Shown: positions 44,348-54,197 of the stretch, piece after piece
Layout of the letters: each line of letters starts with the position of its first letter
Numbering within the stretch: the stretch's first letter is position 1
NCBI RefSeq assembly: GCF_005938745.2
Contig: NZ_VCBX02000001.1
Coordinates: forward strand, 1,321,501 to 1,385,500
Reading direction: 5' to 3'
Length of the DNA stretch: 64,000 nucleotides
Source: Rhodococcus sp. KBS0724
Lineage (GTDB): Bacteria > Actinomycetota > Actinomycetes > Mycobacteriales > Mycobacteriaceae
Position numbers and translations under genes: made by a program
The notes under the pieces: model-generated
The model's database searches: none
The model's input: only the letters and a program-made list of their open reading frames with translations
What the model was told of the DNA's origin: nothing

Positions 44348-46780
44348 TCAGACCATGTCTTTCTTCTGCAGCCAACGCAAGATGGGCCAACCGCAGAAGA
44401 CGGGCAGCCAACAGGTCAGCACGCGGTAGAGGAGGACCGAAGGAACTGCAATGCTCGCTGGGAGTCCGAATGCCGTCAGGCCGCCTATGAGGGCGGCCTC
44501 GACGGCGCCGACGCCGCCTGGTGTCGGTGCGGCCGATGCAAGCGTTCCGCCGATCATGGTCACGATGGTGACGGTGATGAACGTGGTTCCGCCGCCGAAT
44601 GCCTCGACGCTTGCCCACAGTGCCAGAGCTGCGCCGAGAGTTGTTGCAGCACTTCCGCCGACGATGATCAGGAAGCGAGTGGGGTTGCGCGCCAACAGGC
44701 TCAGTTCGCCGAGAACTTCGGTGATCTGTGGCTTGAGATCATTGTTGAGCCAGCGTCTGAGTTTGGGGATGAACATGAAGGCGCCCAGAATTCCCAGCGC
44801 GATGCCGCCGATTAGGGACAGCACCGTCGTTCCGGGGATGAAGTGCGACAGGTTGGTATCTCGGCCGGCAACGACGGAGAAGAAGATCAGCAGACCGACG
44901 TGAGTGACTACTTGAACTGTTTGTTGCAGCGCAACCGCAGCGGTGGCCCGGACGGTTCCGAGTCCGCCTTTCTGGAGGAATCGCACACTCAGGGCCAGGC
45001 CGCCGACCCCGGCGGGTGTGGTGGTTGCGGCAAACGTGTTGGCTACCTGCATGATCAGAAGATGTCGATAACTGACCATCGACGACGCGCAGGCCCAGAG
45101 AGCAGCGGCGGCGCCGACGTAGGTCAGTGCCGATACACCGAGTCCGAGAAGTGCCCACCACCAGTTGGCGGTCTTGAGTTCGGAGAGGAATGTCGGCACC
45201 TGGGTCAGGAACGGGTAGGCGACGTAGACCAAGCCGATGAGAAGCACCAACTGGATGATCTGATTGCGGCTGAATCGTGTGACCTGTGCCGGGGCGATTT
45301 TCTCGATGCCGTTCTTGGCGCCGACTTCGTCGCGGATCGCGGTCATCAGCGGGGTGGAATCGGGGATGCCCTTGCGGATTCGGTTCGGCATTGCCGCGGT
45401 CGTCAACCGGCCGGAAGCGGCAAGAATTGTTTCTGCGCCTTGAGTCCGGATAGCGGCGTCCACGGCCGGTTCGACGCCGAACAGCGCGGCCGTGGTCAAG
45501 AGTAGTTGTGCGTTGTCCGATTGCATCTGCACGTCGGTGGCGCCGAATTCGGAGTAGGCGTAGCCACCGAACAGGACTCCGCCGCCGTCGACGTGGATCT
45601 CGGATGCTCGGAGGTCGCCGTGCGCCATCTGATGAACGTGCGTCGTATGCAGGGTCTGCCACAGCGTGTCGACAAGTTTGGTGGACGGACCGTCCGCATC
45701 GAGATCCTCGGTCTTCTGATCCCGAGCAGCGACGGCGAGCGGGATCCCACGGGGAGTGGGGCGCGCATACATTTCCCAGCCACGATCGAGTGGCGCGGTC
45801 GCCACCGCTTTGGAACTGGCGAGTCCGATGTCGGCAAAAGCGATTCCCATCAAGGCGCGATGTTCGACGGCGCGGCGGAGCGACGCATGGCGCGGCGGAG
45901 TTTCACGATTGCGCAGGGAAATCCAGCGGAAGGTCTGGCGGATCACGCCGCTGCTGCGTTGATTCTGTCCGTACAGTTCGACGGTCAGGTCCTCGCAGAG
46001 TTCGTCATCGGGGACTTCGTCGACGGTTGCGGACAGGACGAGTGGGCCGAGACCTGACGGGCTGACCACGCGGACGGCTGTGACACGGTAACCGCGTTTG
46101 GACAGCACGCGCACTGCGGAGTCGAGCGGAACTTCGAGGGCGGGTGTGCCGACGAGCAGCACGATGACGGCACCGATGAGATAGCCGACGGCCAACCCGA
46201 GCATCGACCGGGCCGGCACGATCGCGCTGACCACTAGGTGGATCGGAGCGAACAGCAGAAGAAGAGTCCACCAGGCTCGTCGCCACTTCTTCGCCAGCCA
46301 CGGACCGGACACGGTCAGAACGGCGGCCAGCATCGCGATCCACCGGGGATCGTCGAGGAACTGGGACAGGAAGGTGGCGTCGAGGCGGTCGGGCACGTCG
46401 AGGTGCCATTTCGGGGCGGAGAGGCCCGTTCCGGTGAAGGACAGCGCTACCAGCGCGCACAGTGCTGCCGCGGCGTATCCGGCAAACAGCTTCCACCGTC
46501 TGCCGACGATCAGTTCGATGAGAATCGCGAACGGGAGAGCCAGGATGGCGAGTCCGTACAGCAGGTACACGGTGTCGGACAGGCTCGGGGAGAGAACACC
46601 GACGATGTTGGACACGGAGGTTTCGAGGGCGTCCCACTGGCTACGGGTAATCAGTGAGCCTGCGATGACAGCGCCAAGGACGACTGCGGCAAATACGACG
46701 CGCATGATGTCGCTGGTTCTGCGTTGCAGCGGCGGCAGCAGGCTTCCCGTTACCGGGATGTCCCGTCCGTCAACGCGCAT
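44348..46780 (-). CDS. Flippase-like (LPG-synthase TM domain) protein with embedded kinase-like domain
   Basis: 810 residues from ATG 46780. N-terminal membrane helices (DIMRVVFAAVVLGAVIAGSL to LLVGTPALEVPL, about 5 segments), then a soluble domain whose MAHGDLRASEIHVDGGGVLF (residues 385-404) matches the HGDL...N loop of APH/protein-kinase-like folds, with the Asn and the metal-binding Asp of DFG not conserved (GGYAYSEFG). From residue 495 on, a C-terminal YbhN/AglD2-like flippase domain with about 8 helices (MLFATT.. class: NTFAATTTPAGVGGLALSVR). The role may be lipid or glycolipid translocation under regulation by the pseudokinase; unknown. The start could be earlier. Confidence 0.8.
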   Translation of the reverse strand: MRVDGRDIPVTGSLLPPLQRRTSDIMRVVFAAVVLGAVIAGSLITRSQWDALETSVSNIVGVLSPSLSDTVYLLYGLAILALPFAILIELIVGRRWKLFAGYAAAALCALVALSFTGTGLSAPKWHLDVPDRLDATFLSQFLDDPRWIAMLAAVLTVSGPWLAKKWRRAWWTLLLLFAPIHLVVSAIVPARSMLGLAVGYLIGAVIVLLVGTPALEVPLDSAVRVLSKRGYRVTAVRVVSPSGLGPLVLSATVDEVPDDELCEDLTVELYGQNQRSSGVIRQTFRWISLRNRETPPRHASLRRAVEHRALMGIAFADIGLASSKAVATAPLDRGWEMYARPTPRGIPLAVAARDQKTEDLDADGPSTKLVDTLWQTLHTTHVHQMAHGDLRASEIHVDGGGVLFGGYAYSEFGATDVQMQSDNAQLLLTTAALFGVEPAVDAAIRTQGAETILAASGRLTTAAMPNRIRKGIPDSTPLMTAIRDEVGAKNGIEKIAPAQVTRFSRNQIIQLVLLIGLVYVAYPFLTQVPTFLSELKTANWWWALLGLGVSALTYVGAAAALWACASSMVSYRHLLIMQVANTFAATTTPAGVGGLALSVRFLQKGGLGTVRATAAVALQQTVQVVTHVGLLIFFSVVAGRDTNLSHFIPGTTVLSLIGGIALGILGAFMFIPKLRRWLNNDLKPQITEVLGELSLLARNPTRFLIIVGGSAATTLGAALALWASVEAFGGGTTFITVTIVTMIGGTLASAAPTPGGVGAVEAALIGGLTAFGLPASIAVPSVLLYRVLTCWLPVFCGWPILRWLQKKDMV

Positions 46781-47004
46781 ATCCTCAGAACTCTTCTCAT
46801 GCAGGTATCGGCAGCCGTTGTGGTTGCCTCGATTCAAAGTACCGTGCTGGCACCAGTGCGCCGTGAGGCAGCGACATGTTGCCAGCCCGCGGGCAACGTG
46901 TGTTGCTCCGCATTCGCGGTAAATGCAGCAGAGATCGTACGTGGCCGGACATCGGAGCGTAAAATTCACATTCCGGATGCTCGACGGTAAGGAGCGCACA
47001 ACTT

Positions 47005-47973
47005 ATGAGTCCTGAGTCAAGCGGTGTCGACGGCCGGGTTCCCGACCTGCCTGTCAGCGGCACCAGAATCTCCGTGACCGAGGACTACGCGCACGAGATC
47101 GACGAGATCGCGAACCTGACGGACAAACTCGGTGGGCTGGAGCCGGCCGAATACGCGGATGCCTGGAAGCAGGGCTACCCGTACGAGAAGAAGATGTCGC
47201 GCCGGGAGTACGAGCGGAAGAAGCGCCGACTCCAGATCGAATTGCTCAAGCTGCAGTTGTGGGTCAAGGAGACCGGTCAGAAGGTCCTGATCATCTTCGA
47301 AGGCCGAGACGCGGCGGGCAAGGGCGGTTCCATCAAGCGGTTCACCGAACATCTCAATCCGCGTGGTGCGCGCGTCGTCGCTCTGGAGAAGCCGACGGAC
47401 ATCGAGCGCACACAGTGGTATTTCCAGCGGTATGTCGCGCATCTTCCGAGCGGCGGCGAAATCGTGATGATGGACAGGTCGTGGTACAACCGCGCCGGCG
47501 TCGAACGGGTGATGGGGTACTGCACACCGACGCAATATCTCGAATTCATGCGGGAGGCACCGGACTTCGAGCGGATGCTCGTCAACTCCGGAATTCACCT
47601 GCACAAGTTGTGGTTCTCGGTGAGCCGTGAGGAACAGTTGGCGCGGTTCGCGGCGCGTCGAACCGACCCGGTGCGCCAGTGGAAGCTCTCACCCACCGAC
47701 CTTGCCTCCCTGGACAAGTGGGACGACTACACCCAGGCCAAGGAAGCGATGTTCTTCTACACGGACACCGGCGATGCTCCGTGGACGGTGATCAAGAGCA
47801 ACGACAAGAAACGTGCCCGGCTCGAAGCGATGCGTCACGTGCTCGCCTCCTTCGAGTACCCCAACAAGGATCACCGGGTTGTGGGAATCCCGGATCCCCT
47901 GATCGTGGGACCGGCGTCGGCAGTCTTCGAAGAGGGCGAGCACGTCAACGTGGAGTTGCCGACGGTGTCGTAG
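47005..47973 (+). CDS. ppk2: Polyphosphate kinase 2 (PPK2)
   Basis: 322-aa PPK2 family kinase, transferring phosphate between polyphosphate and nucleotides (GDP/ADP to GTP/ATP). Walker A is FEGRDAAGKGGSIKRFTEHL, Walker B region IVMMDRSWYNRAGVERVMGY, lid Arg in DPVRQWKLSPTDLASLDKWD. Class I single-domain PPK2 length. ATG 47005, with AAGGAG 13 bases upstream. The C-terminal 60 residues include YPNKDHRVVGIPDPL. It lies divergent to the flippase gene and convergent to the AKR gene. Confidence 0.93.
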   Translation: MSPESSGVDGRVPDLPVSGTRISVTEDYAHEIDEIANLTDKLGGLEPAEYADAWKQGYPYEKKMSRREYERKKRRLQIELLKLQLWVKETGQKVLIIFEGRDAAGKGGSIKRFTEHLNPRGARVVALEKPTDIERTQWYFQRYVAHLPSGGEIVMMDRSWYNRAGVERVMGYCTPTQYLEFMREAPDFERMLVNSGIHLHKLWFSVSREEQLARFAARRTDPVRQWKLSPTDLASLDKWDDYTQAKEAMFFYTDTGDAPWTVIKSNDKKRARLEAMRHVLASFEYPNKDHRVVGIPDPLIVGPASAVFEEGEHVNVELPTVS

Positions 47974-47983
47974 GTCCGTCCGC

Positions 47984-49015
47984 TCAGATCGAACTGGCCT
48001 CCGCCCACAGGTTGATGCCGCTGTCACGTGCATGTTGATCGATGGAGGCCAGTTCGTCGGCGCTGAACTCGAGGTTGTCGAGTGCCCCGACGTTGGCTTC
48101 GAGCTGTGCGACGCTGGACGCCCCGATCAGCACCGAGGTGACACGCGAATCGCGGAGCGCCCAACTCAGCGCGAGTTGCGCCAACGACTGGCCTCGGCCA
48201 CGAGCGATGGCGTCGAGGGCCCGGATGTGAGTCAGGGCATCGTCGGTGAGCCACGACGGGTCGAGTGATTTACCTTGTGCTGCACGAGAATCCTCGGGTA
48301 CGCCGCTGAGGTATCGGTCGGTGAGCATTCCCTGTGCCAAGGGGGAGAACGCAATCACACCGACGCCGAGCTCGTCGACCGTGCTGAGAAGGTCCTGTTC
48401 GATCCACCGGTTCAGCATCGAGTAGCTCGGCTGGTGAATCAGCAGCGGAACACCGGCTGCCTCGAGCACCGCGGCGACAGCGCTGGTGCGTTCGGGGGAG
48501 TACGAGCTGATCCCCGCGTACAACGCCTTGCCCTGCTGGACTGCGCTGATGAGTGCTCCGGCAGTTTCCTCGATCGGGGTCTCCGCGTCGGGGCGGTGGC
48601 TGTAGAAGATATCGACGTAGTCAACTCCCAGACGGCCCAGCGACTGGTCGAGCGAAGCCAGTAGGTACTTGCGTGAACCGCCGAAACCATAAGGGCCCGG
48701 CCACATGTCCCATCCGGCCTTCGACGAGATGACCAACTCGTCGCGGTGGGATGAAAAGTCCTCCCGCAAGATCCGTCCGAAGTTCGTTTCGGCACTGCCG
48801 TACGGTGGCCCGTAGTTGTTGGCCAGATCGAAGTGGGTGATCCCGAGGTCGAATGCGCGTCGTAGCACGGCTCGCTGACGCTCGACGGGGACGTCGTCAC
48901 CGAAGTTGTGCCACAGACCCAGCGAGATCGCGGGCAGCTTCAGGCCGCTTCTGCCGGTACGGCGGTAGGGCATGGTGGTGTAGCGATTGGGTTGCGCGAC
49001 ATACGGTTCGGACAT
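47984..49015 (-). CDS. Aldo-keto reductase (L-glyceraldehyde 3-phosphate reductase/MgrA-YghZ type)
   Basis: 343-aa NADPH aldo-keto reductase of the AKR14/YghZ clade. Catalytic Asp and Tyr in HFDLANNYGPPYGSAETNFG, Lys in LVISSKAGWDMWPGPYGFGG, His in VDYVDIFYSHRPDAETPIEE; NADPH pocket near the C-terminus (SVLIGASSVAQLEANVGAL). It probably detoxifies short aldehydes such as methylglyoxal or reduces L-GAP. Not part of an obvious operon: prrB ends 16 bases upstream on the same strand, so cotranscription is possible. Confidence 0.9.
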   Translation of the reverse strand: MSEPYVAQPNRYTTMPYRRTGRSGLKLPAISLGLWHNFGDDVPVERQRAVLRRAFDLGITHFDLANNYGPPYGSAETNFGRILREDFSSHRDELVISSKAGWDMWPGPYGFGGSRKYLLASLDQSLGRLGVDYVDIFYSHRPDAETPIEETAGALISAVQQGKALYAGISSYSPERTSAVAAVLEAAGVPLLIHQPSYSMLNRWIEQDLLSTVDELGVGVIAFSPLAQGMLTDRYLSGVPEDSRAAQGKSLDPSWLTDDALTHIRALDAIARGRGQSLAQLALSWALRDSRVTSVLIGASSVAQLEANVGALDNLEFSADELASIDQHARDSGINLWAEASSI

Positions 49016-49031
49016 TGTTCCTGCCTTCGAT

Positions 49032-50375
49032 TCAGTTGTGCGTTGACAGATTTTTGAGTTCGATCAGCAACCGCGCTCCGCCAAGCGGGCTGTCATGGAA
49101 CGAAGTGCTGCCACCGTGGATGGAGGCTTGCTGCGCTACCAGGGCAAGCCCCAGTCCGGAACCGGTCTGACTGGCCGTAGACCCGCGCGTGAATCGCCCG
49201 AACACTGCCTCGCGCTCGTCTACGGGGATGCCGGAACCGTTGTCGTCCACGGTAATGGTGAACTCGGCAGGTGTGCCCGACCGGTAACCCAGAGTGATGC
49301 GCACTTCGGTAGCACGGCCGTGCCGCACGGCATTGGTGATGGCGTTGTCGAGGATCAGACGAATGCCGCCGGGCAGTGCGTGTATGCGATACGGCACCGG
49401 TGAATCGGTGGCGTCGACGCTCACTCGCAGATTCGGATAGAGACGCATCGCCTCTTCGGCGGCGATATCGCACACTTCGACGAGGTCGGTGTCCTTGAAG
49501 TCCTCGGACGTGGACAGCTCACCCTTCGCGAGCCGCTCGAGGTCCCGCAAGGTCGATTCGACCCGTCCCTGAGCGCGGGCGAGATCGACCAGGATCTCCT
49601 GCCGCTGAGACTGATTCAGTTCAACCGTGGACAGCACTTCGATATCCGTGCGCATGGCGGTGAGAGGAGTGCGCAGCTCGTGTGCCGCGGCGGAGGCAAA
49701 ATCGCGAGCAGTTGCCAACGCCGACGTCGTTGCAGCTTGCGCACTGGCGACGTCCTTGAGCATCGACTCTGCCGCTGCCGCAAGCTCGTCCGCCTCTCGG
49801 ATGCCGGAAACCTGCGTCGCAAGGTCCGGATCGCGTCGGGCGATCCGGCGGGTCAATTCCACCAGTGGACGCACCGCGGGACCGCCGAACAACCAGCCGA
49901 GAGCCGCGGCAGCGGCCACGGCGCCCAGTCCGAAGAAGGCAACCTGGCGTTGCTGTTCGACCGTGATGTCGCGGGCCTCTGCGTACGGAACTGCCAGTGA
50001 GACAAGAGCGTTGATGCCTTCGGCTTCCGACGTGTACGCGCGGTACATGGTCCCGTCCACTTCGACGGTTTCCGAACCCGGCGGCAGTTCGGGAAGCCGA
50101 GTGGGAGTGCTCGACATGACGGCGCCGTTGGCGGCGTTGCGGATCGTCACCGAGAACGCGCCGCCGTCCCCGAACGCGCCGAGAAACGGGCCGGCCGTCG
50201 CGGCGTTGGCCACCAATACCGTCGACGCGGTCTCGAGACGACGGTCCAACTGTGCGAGATTGTTTCGTGCGATGGCCAACGCCACGACTGCGCCGAGTGC
50301 GATGACGATGAACGTGGCACCCAACGCGGCAGCGGCAGCTACTCGGATTCGGAGTGAGTATTGCCGACGTTTCAC
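49032..50375 (-). CDS. prrB: Sensor histidine kinase PrrB
   Basis: 447-aa membrane sensor kinase. Two N-terminal helices ([40 protein letters not shown]) enclose a 140-residue extracytoplasmic sensor; then HAMP ([20 protein letters not shown]), the H-box [20 protein letters not shown] with the phosphorylated His, N box [14 protein letters not shown]1 [11 protein letters not shown] and G2 GSGLGLALV. It overlaps prrA by 4 bases. M. tuberculosis prrB (Rv0902c) is the same length and position; prrAB is essential there. Confidence 0.95.
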   Translation of the reverse strand: MKRRQYSLRIRVAAAAALGATFIVIALGAVVALAIARNNLAQLDRRLETASTVLVANAATAGPFLGAFGDGGAFSVTIRNAANGAVMSSTPTRLPELPPGSETVEVDGTMYRAYTSEAEGINALVSLAVPYAEARDITVEQQRQVAFFGLGAVAAAAALGWLFGGPAVRPLVELTRRIARRDPDLATQVSGIREADELAAAAESMLKDVASAQAATTSALATARDFASAAAHELRTPLTAMRTDIEVLSTVELNQSQRQEILVDLARAQGRVESTLRDLERLAKGELSTSEDFKDTDLVEVCDIAAEEAMRLYPNLRVSVDATDSPVPYRIHALPGGIRLILDNAITNAVRHGRATEVRITLGYRSGTPAEFTITVDDNGSGIPVDEREAVFGRFTRGSTASQTGSGLGLALVAQQASIHGGSTSFHDSPLGGARLLIELKNLSTHN

Positions 50376-51076
50376 GGATTTTCCCGCAGGACGAACCCGA
50401 CTCCGCGCACGGTGTGCAGCAGTCGGGGCGAACCGCCCGATTCGAACTTGCGGCGAAGATATCCGATGAACACGTCCACGACATTGGTGTCTGCGACGAA
50501 GTCGTATCCCCAGACAAGCTCGAGGAGGCGTTCGCGGGTGAGGACGATTCCCGCGTTGTGGGCGAGGACCTCGAGCAACTCGAATTCGCGTTTCGTCAAC
50601 GGGACCTCACTGCCGTCGACGTGAACACGGCGTCCGGACAGGTCGATGTCGAGATTGCCGACACGCAACGTATTGGTGCCTTCGGCGCGATCACTGGCCG
50701 GGGCATTGCTCCGCCTCAGCATCGCCCGGATCCGGGCGACCAGTTCGGCGAGGACGAAAGGTTTGACCATGTAGTCGTCGGCCCCGGATTCGAGGCCGGC
50801 AATCCGGTCGTCGACAGAATTTCGGGCACTCAGGACGCAGATCGGGATTTCGTTGCCGGCTGCGCGTAACGCCGTCACGACTCCGGTGCCGTCGAGTACC
50901 GGCATGTTGATGTCGAGAACGACCGCGTCAGGATGCTTGTTCGCGATCACCCGAAGGGCGTCGGCGCCGTCGACCGCAGTCAGGACGGTGAATCCCGTGA
51001 GCCTCAATCCGCGTTCGAGGGAAGAGCGGACGTCGGCGTCGTCGTCGACCACGAGGATGAGGGGTGTGTCGGTCAC
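50372..51076 (-). CDS. prrA: Response regulator PrrA (OmpR/PhoB type)
   Basis: 234 aa: receiver domain with acidic pocket [16 protein letters not shown], phosphorylated Asp in [20 protein letters not shown], Thr/Ser and Lys in [18 protein letters not shown]; then a winged-helix DNA-binding domain ([33 protein letters not shown], and [17 protein letters not shown]). It is the first gene of prrA-prrB; in M. tuberculosis the system responds to intracellular and ammonium/nitrogen conditions. GTG/ATG starts agree at 51076. Confidence 0.95.
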   Translation of the reverse strand: MTDTPLILVVDDDADVRSSLERGLRLTGFTVLTAVDGADALRVIANKHPDAVVLDINMPVLDGTGVVTALRAAGNEIPICVLSARNSVDDRIAGLESGADDYMVKPFVLAELVARIRAMLRRSNAPASDRAEGTNTLRVGNLDIDLSGRRVHVDGSEVPLTKREFELLEVLAHNAGIVLTRERLLELVWGYDFVADTNVVDVFIGYLRRKFESGGSPRLLHTVRGVGFVLRENP

Positions 51077-51113
51077 CGTCCTATTGTGCCCGCGGGGATG
51101 TCAGATGTGGGGA

Positions 51114-51710
51114 TCACACCGGCAAATCGGTGCCGTCCGGTCGCAGACCCGCGACGAAGACCGCGACCAGGCGCGGAACCAGGTTCGGCATAGCGTCGTC
51201 GGTCAATTCGATTTGCGGGCGCGTGAGCTTGGCCAGGGCCATGACGAACTCGAGAGGGTGCAGATCGGTGCGGACCAGTCCGGCTGCTTGAGCTGCTTCG
51301 ATAGCTGCGGTCATCTGTGCCTTGGTCAGCTCGCGGGCGGCTAACACCTCCGGCGCAAGTTCGGTGTAGCTGCGCTCTACCAACGAGGGGATCAGTGCAC
51401 CCAGCCGAAGCTCGACAAGTCTGTCTACCAGCCCCTGCCACGCTCTTTCCGGATCGGTGGACATCACCCCGAGTGCGAGTTCGGCAGTTCTTCTGACGTC
51501 CACGAGCGTTGCGAGGGCGACGGCGGTCGCCAATTCCTCGCGCGTCGGAAAGTTCCGATAGAGGGTGGCTATCCCCACATTCGCGAGTTCGGCAACCGTG
51601 TCGAGTGGCGCATCGCGTCCACGCTCGGTGAACACCACGCGTGCGGCGTCGACTATCGCATTTCTGCGGGCAAGCGCATCGGCTCTCACATCTACCTCCG
51701 GTATTGACAT
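51114..51710 (-). CDS. TetR-family regulator of the adjacent membrane protein
   Basis: 198 residues: HTH ALARRNAIVDAARVVFTERG followed by DAPLDTVAELANVGIATLYRNFPTREELATAVA (residues 13-57), with a C-terminal ligand domain of the TetR_C_21/SBP-like actinobacterial subgroup. Divergent from the membrane protein gene across two tandem palindromes, so it probably represses that gene. It lies just upstream of prrA on the same strand with 37 bases between, so it may also contribute to prrAB transcription. Confidence 0.87.
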   Translation of the reverse strand: MSIPEVDVRADALARRNAIVDAARVVFTERGRDAPLDTVAELANVGIATLYRNFPTREELATAVALATLVDVRRTAELALGVMSTDPERAWQGLVDRLVELRLGALIPSLVERSYTELAPEVLAARELTKAQMTAAIEAAQAAGLVRTDLHPLEFVMALAKLTRPQIELTDDAMPNLVPRLVAVFVAGLRPDGTDLPV

Positions 51711-51722
51711 CCCATCATAACC

Positions 51723-51763
51723 GGAGGAATATCTTCCACAAATAGTGGAGGAAAAACTTCCAC
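51723..51763. promoter_or_regulatory. Two tandem TetR operators, 24 bp apart
   Basis: GGAGG-AATAT-CTTCC (51723-51737) and GTGGAGG-AAAAA-CTTCCAC (51745-51763) are two copies of the same imperfect palindrome, repeated with a 24-bp period in the 68-base gap between tetR (start 51710) and the membrane protein (start 51779). Confidence 0.8.
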
Positions 51764-51778
51764 TTTGGAGGGTGGGTC

Positions 51779-52774
51779 ATGAATACCGAAGTCGGCGCGA
51801 ACGACCGCGTGAAACTTGTTGCCGTGGTGATCGGTCTCTCCGCGGTGATCGGGGTGATGCTGCTGGCGTTCGTGCTGCCGTCGGTCAACAGCGGCGCACA
51901 CGAGTTGAAACTGGGAATTGCCGGACCTGCTGCGGCGACCACGCAGATCACGTCCTCTCTCGAGACGAACAAGCCGGGAGCGTTTGTCACCGAGGAGTTT
52001 GCCGACGCAGATGCAGTGCGCGACGCTATCCGCCACCGGGACGTCGTCGGCGGCATTGTCGTGGATGCAGCCGGGCCGCACGTGTTGATCGCAACCGCCG
52101 GGGGCGCTCCGATCGCGCAAACGCTGACCGGTGTAGCCGGTGCGCTGTCCGAGGCGTCGGGAACAAAGGTAGCGGTTGAAGACGTGGTGCCGCTGACGGC
52201 CGACGACCCGACCGGGGCGGGGCTCACCGCATTGGCTCTGCCGCTGGTTTTCGGTGGAATGATGCCCGCTGTTGTTCTGGTGCAACTATTTCCGCGAAGC
52301 ATCGGCAGACGGGTAGTGGGTGCGGTCGGTGTTGCAGTTGTCGCGGGCTTCGCGCTGACGGCGATCCTGCAGTTCGGCACACACAGCCTTGACGGAAACT
52401 ACTTCCTCACGTCGCTTGCCCTGACCATGGGCATCTCCGCGATCTCCCTTCCGCTGCTGGGGCTCGAGTCGCTGTTCGGTATCAAGGGATTTGCACTGGG
52501 TGCGCTCACGATGATGTTTGTCGCGAATCCGCTCTCGGGCATGGCAACGACGAGCGCGTGGCTTCCCGCTGGCTGGGGTTCATTTGGGCAGTTGCTGCCA
52601 CCGGGTTCTGCGGGAGCAGCCGTTCGTTCACTGGCGTTCTTCGACGGACACGGCGCAGGAACGTCGGTCCTGGTGTTGGCGTGCTGGATTGGCGTCGGAC
52701 TTGCGCTGTGTCTGGTTGCCGGGATGAAGAAGGCTCCATCGCCCGCCTCGGAGGCTGAAGCTGCCCTCGTCTAG
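51779..52774 (+). CDS. Membrane protein, ABC-2-permease/YhgE-like
   Basis: 331 aa: an N-terminal helix (LVAVVIGLSAVIGVMLLAFV), a roughly 130-residue extracytoplasmic domain (LKLGIAGPAAATTQITSSLE and on), then about five C-terminal helices (LTALALPLVFGGMMPAVVLV; VVGAVGVAVVAGFALTAILQ; MGISAISLPLLGLESLFGIK; MMFVANPLSGMATTSAWLPA). This topology is that of YhgE/Pip or ABC-2-like permease halves without an ATPase. Controlled by the divergent TetR. It may export hydrophobic compounds; substrate unknown. ATG 51779 lies after GGAGGGTGGGTC. Confidence 0.8.
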   Translation: MNTEVGANDRVKLVAVVIGLSAVIGVMLLAFVLPSVNSGAHELKLGIAGPAAATTQITSSLETNKPGAFVTEEFADADAVRDAIRHRDVVGGIVVDAAGPHVLIATAGGAPIAQTLTGVAGALSEASGTKVAVEDVVPLTADDPTGAGLTALALPLVFGGMMPAVVLVQLFPRSIGRRVVGAVGVAVVAGFALTAILQFGTHSLDGNYFLTSLALTMGISAISLPLLGLESLFGIKGFALGALTMMFVANPLSGMATTSAWLPAGWGSFGQLLPPGSAGAAVRSLAFFDGHGAGTSVLVLACWIGVGLALCLVAGMKKAPSPASEAEAALV

Positions 52775-52815
52775 TCGGTTGCGGTGCGTCGTCGGCTCAC
52801 ATCGGTAGGCTTGGC

Positions 52816-54168
52816 GTGGTGAACAACTCTGTGGTCTGGTTCAGGCGCGATCTGCGGGTGGGCGACCATCCCGCCCTGAGTGCGGCGGCCGACGCCGGCG
52901 GACAGGCACTGGGCCTCTTCGTTCTCGACGAGAAATTGCTCGGGCCGGCGGGATCGCCTCGGCAGGATCTGCTGTTCGTCAATCTGTCGGAACTCGATCG
53001 GCAGCTGGGTGGCCGGTTGATGGTGGTGCGCGGTGACCCGGTCGACGTGGTTCCCCGAGTTGCGAGATCTGTTGGCGCCGAGGAAGTTCACATCAGCGCT
53101 GATTACGGACCGTACGGGCGGACGCGGGATGCGGCAGTGGCCGAACACGTGACGTTGATCGCGACCGGTTCCCCGTATGCGGTTGCGCCGGGGCGGGTCA
53201 CCAAATCCGACGGTGATCCGTACAAGGTTTTCACGCCGTACTTCCGTCAGTGGATGCAGCACGGTTGGCGTGGCCCGGCAGCAACCGATGCGCAGACCGT
53301 TGGCTGGTTCGATCCAAGCGACAAGGACGGCGGTCCGCGACGCGTCGACATACCGTCCCCGAGTAGCGACGTTCTCTATCCTGTCGGCGAAGCGGGCGCT
53401 CGTGCGCAGTGGAAAGAATACTGCGAGAACAATCTTGACGGATACGACGACGAGCGCAATCGGCCGGATCTCGACACGACAAGCCGAATGTCGATACCGC
53501 TCAAGTACGGCACCATTCACCCGCGAACGCTACTGGCGGATCTGTCCCGGCGCAGTGGCGACGGCGCCCAGGCGTACCGTCGTCAGCTTGCGTGGCGAGA
53601 CTTCTACGCAGACATTCTGTTTCAACGACCGGACAGTGCCCGGGGAAACTACGACGCCAAGTTCGACCGGTTGCGTCAAGACAGTGGAGCTTCTGCCGAT
53701 GACGCATTCCGGGCCTGGTGTGAAGGGAAAACCGGCTTCCCGATCGTGGATGCCGGGATGCGCCAGCTTGCGGCCGAGCAGTGGATGCACAATCGGGTGC
53801 GGATGATCGTGGCGTCATTTCTGGTGAAGGACTTGCATATTCCGTGGTGGCGCGGCGCACGATTCTTCATGCAGCATCTCGTCGACGGCGATCTGGCATC
53901 CAATCAACACGGCTGGCAATGGACCGCAGGGTCGGGCACCGACGCGTCACCGTTCTTCCGGGTATTCAACCCGATCACGCAGGGCGAGAAATTCGACCCC
54001 GACGGGGCCTATGTCCGCCGGTGGGTGCCCGAACTCCGCGGCATTCCGGGCAAGGCTGTCCACTCGTTGAAAGCGATGCGCCCGGTGGACTATCCGGATC
54101 CGATAGTCGACCACGCTCACGAACGTGAGGAAGCCCTGCGACGGTACGGTGAGATCAAGGTCGGGTGA
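52816..54168 (+). CDS. phr: Deoxyribodipyrimidine photolyase
   Basis: 450-aa class I CPD photolyase repairing UV pyrimidine dimers with light. N-terminal alpha/beta antenna domain VVWFRRDLRVGDHPALSAAA; C-terminal FAD domain with LAWRDFYADILFQRP, FPIVDAGMRQLAAEQWMHNR, VRMIVASFLVKDLHIPWWRG, and QHLVDGDLASNQHGWQWTAG, typical of the flavin and DNA-binding site. GTG 52816, or the adjacent GTG 52819, is the start, with a short upstream gap after the membrane protein gene. The antenna type cannot be told from the sequence. Confidence 0.95.
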   Translation: MVNNSVVWFRRDLRVGDHPALSAAADAGGQALGLFVLDEKLLGPAGSPRQDLLFVNLSELDRQLGGRLMVVRGDPVDVVPRVARSVGAEEVHISADYGPYGRTRDAAVAEHVTLIATGSPYAVAPGRVTKSDGDPYKVFTPYFRQWMQHGWRGPAATDAQTVGWFDPSDKDGGPRRVDIPSPSSDVLYPVGEAGARAQWKEYCENNLDGYDDERNRPDLDTTSRMSIPLKYGTIHPRTLLADLSRRSGDGAQAYRRQLAWRDFYADILFQRPDSARGNYDAKFDRLRQDSGASADDAFRAWCEGKTGFPIVDAGMRQLAAEQWMHNRVRMIVASFLVKDLHIPWWRGARFFMQHLVDGDLASNQHGWQWTAGSGTDASPFFRVFNPITQGEKFDPDGAYVRRWVPELRGIPGKAVHSLKAMRPVDYPDPIVDHAHEREEALRRYGEIKVG

Positions 54169-54197
54169 GACCGGACGATTTGCGATCATGGCCGCGC

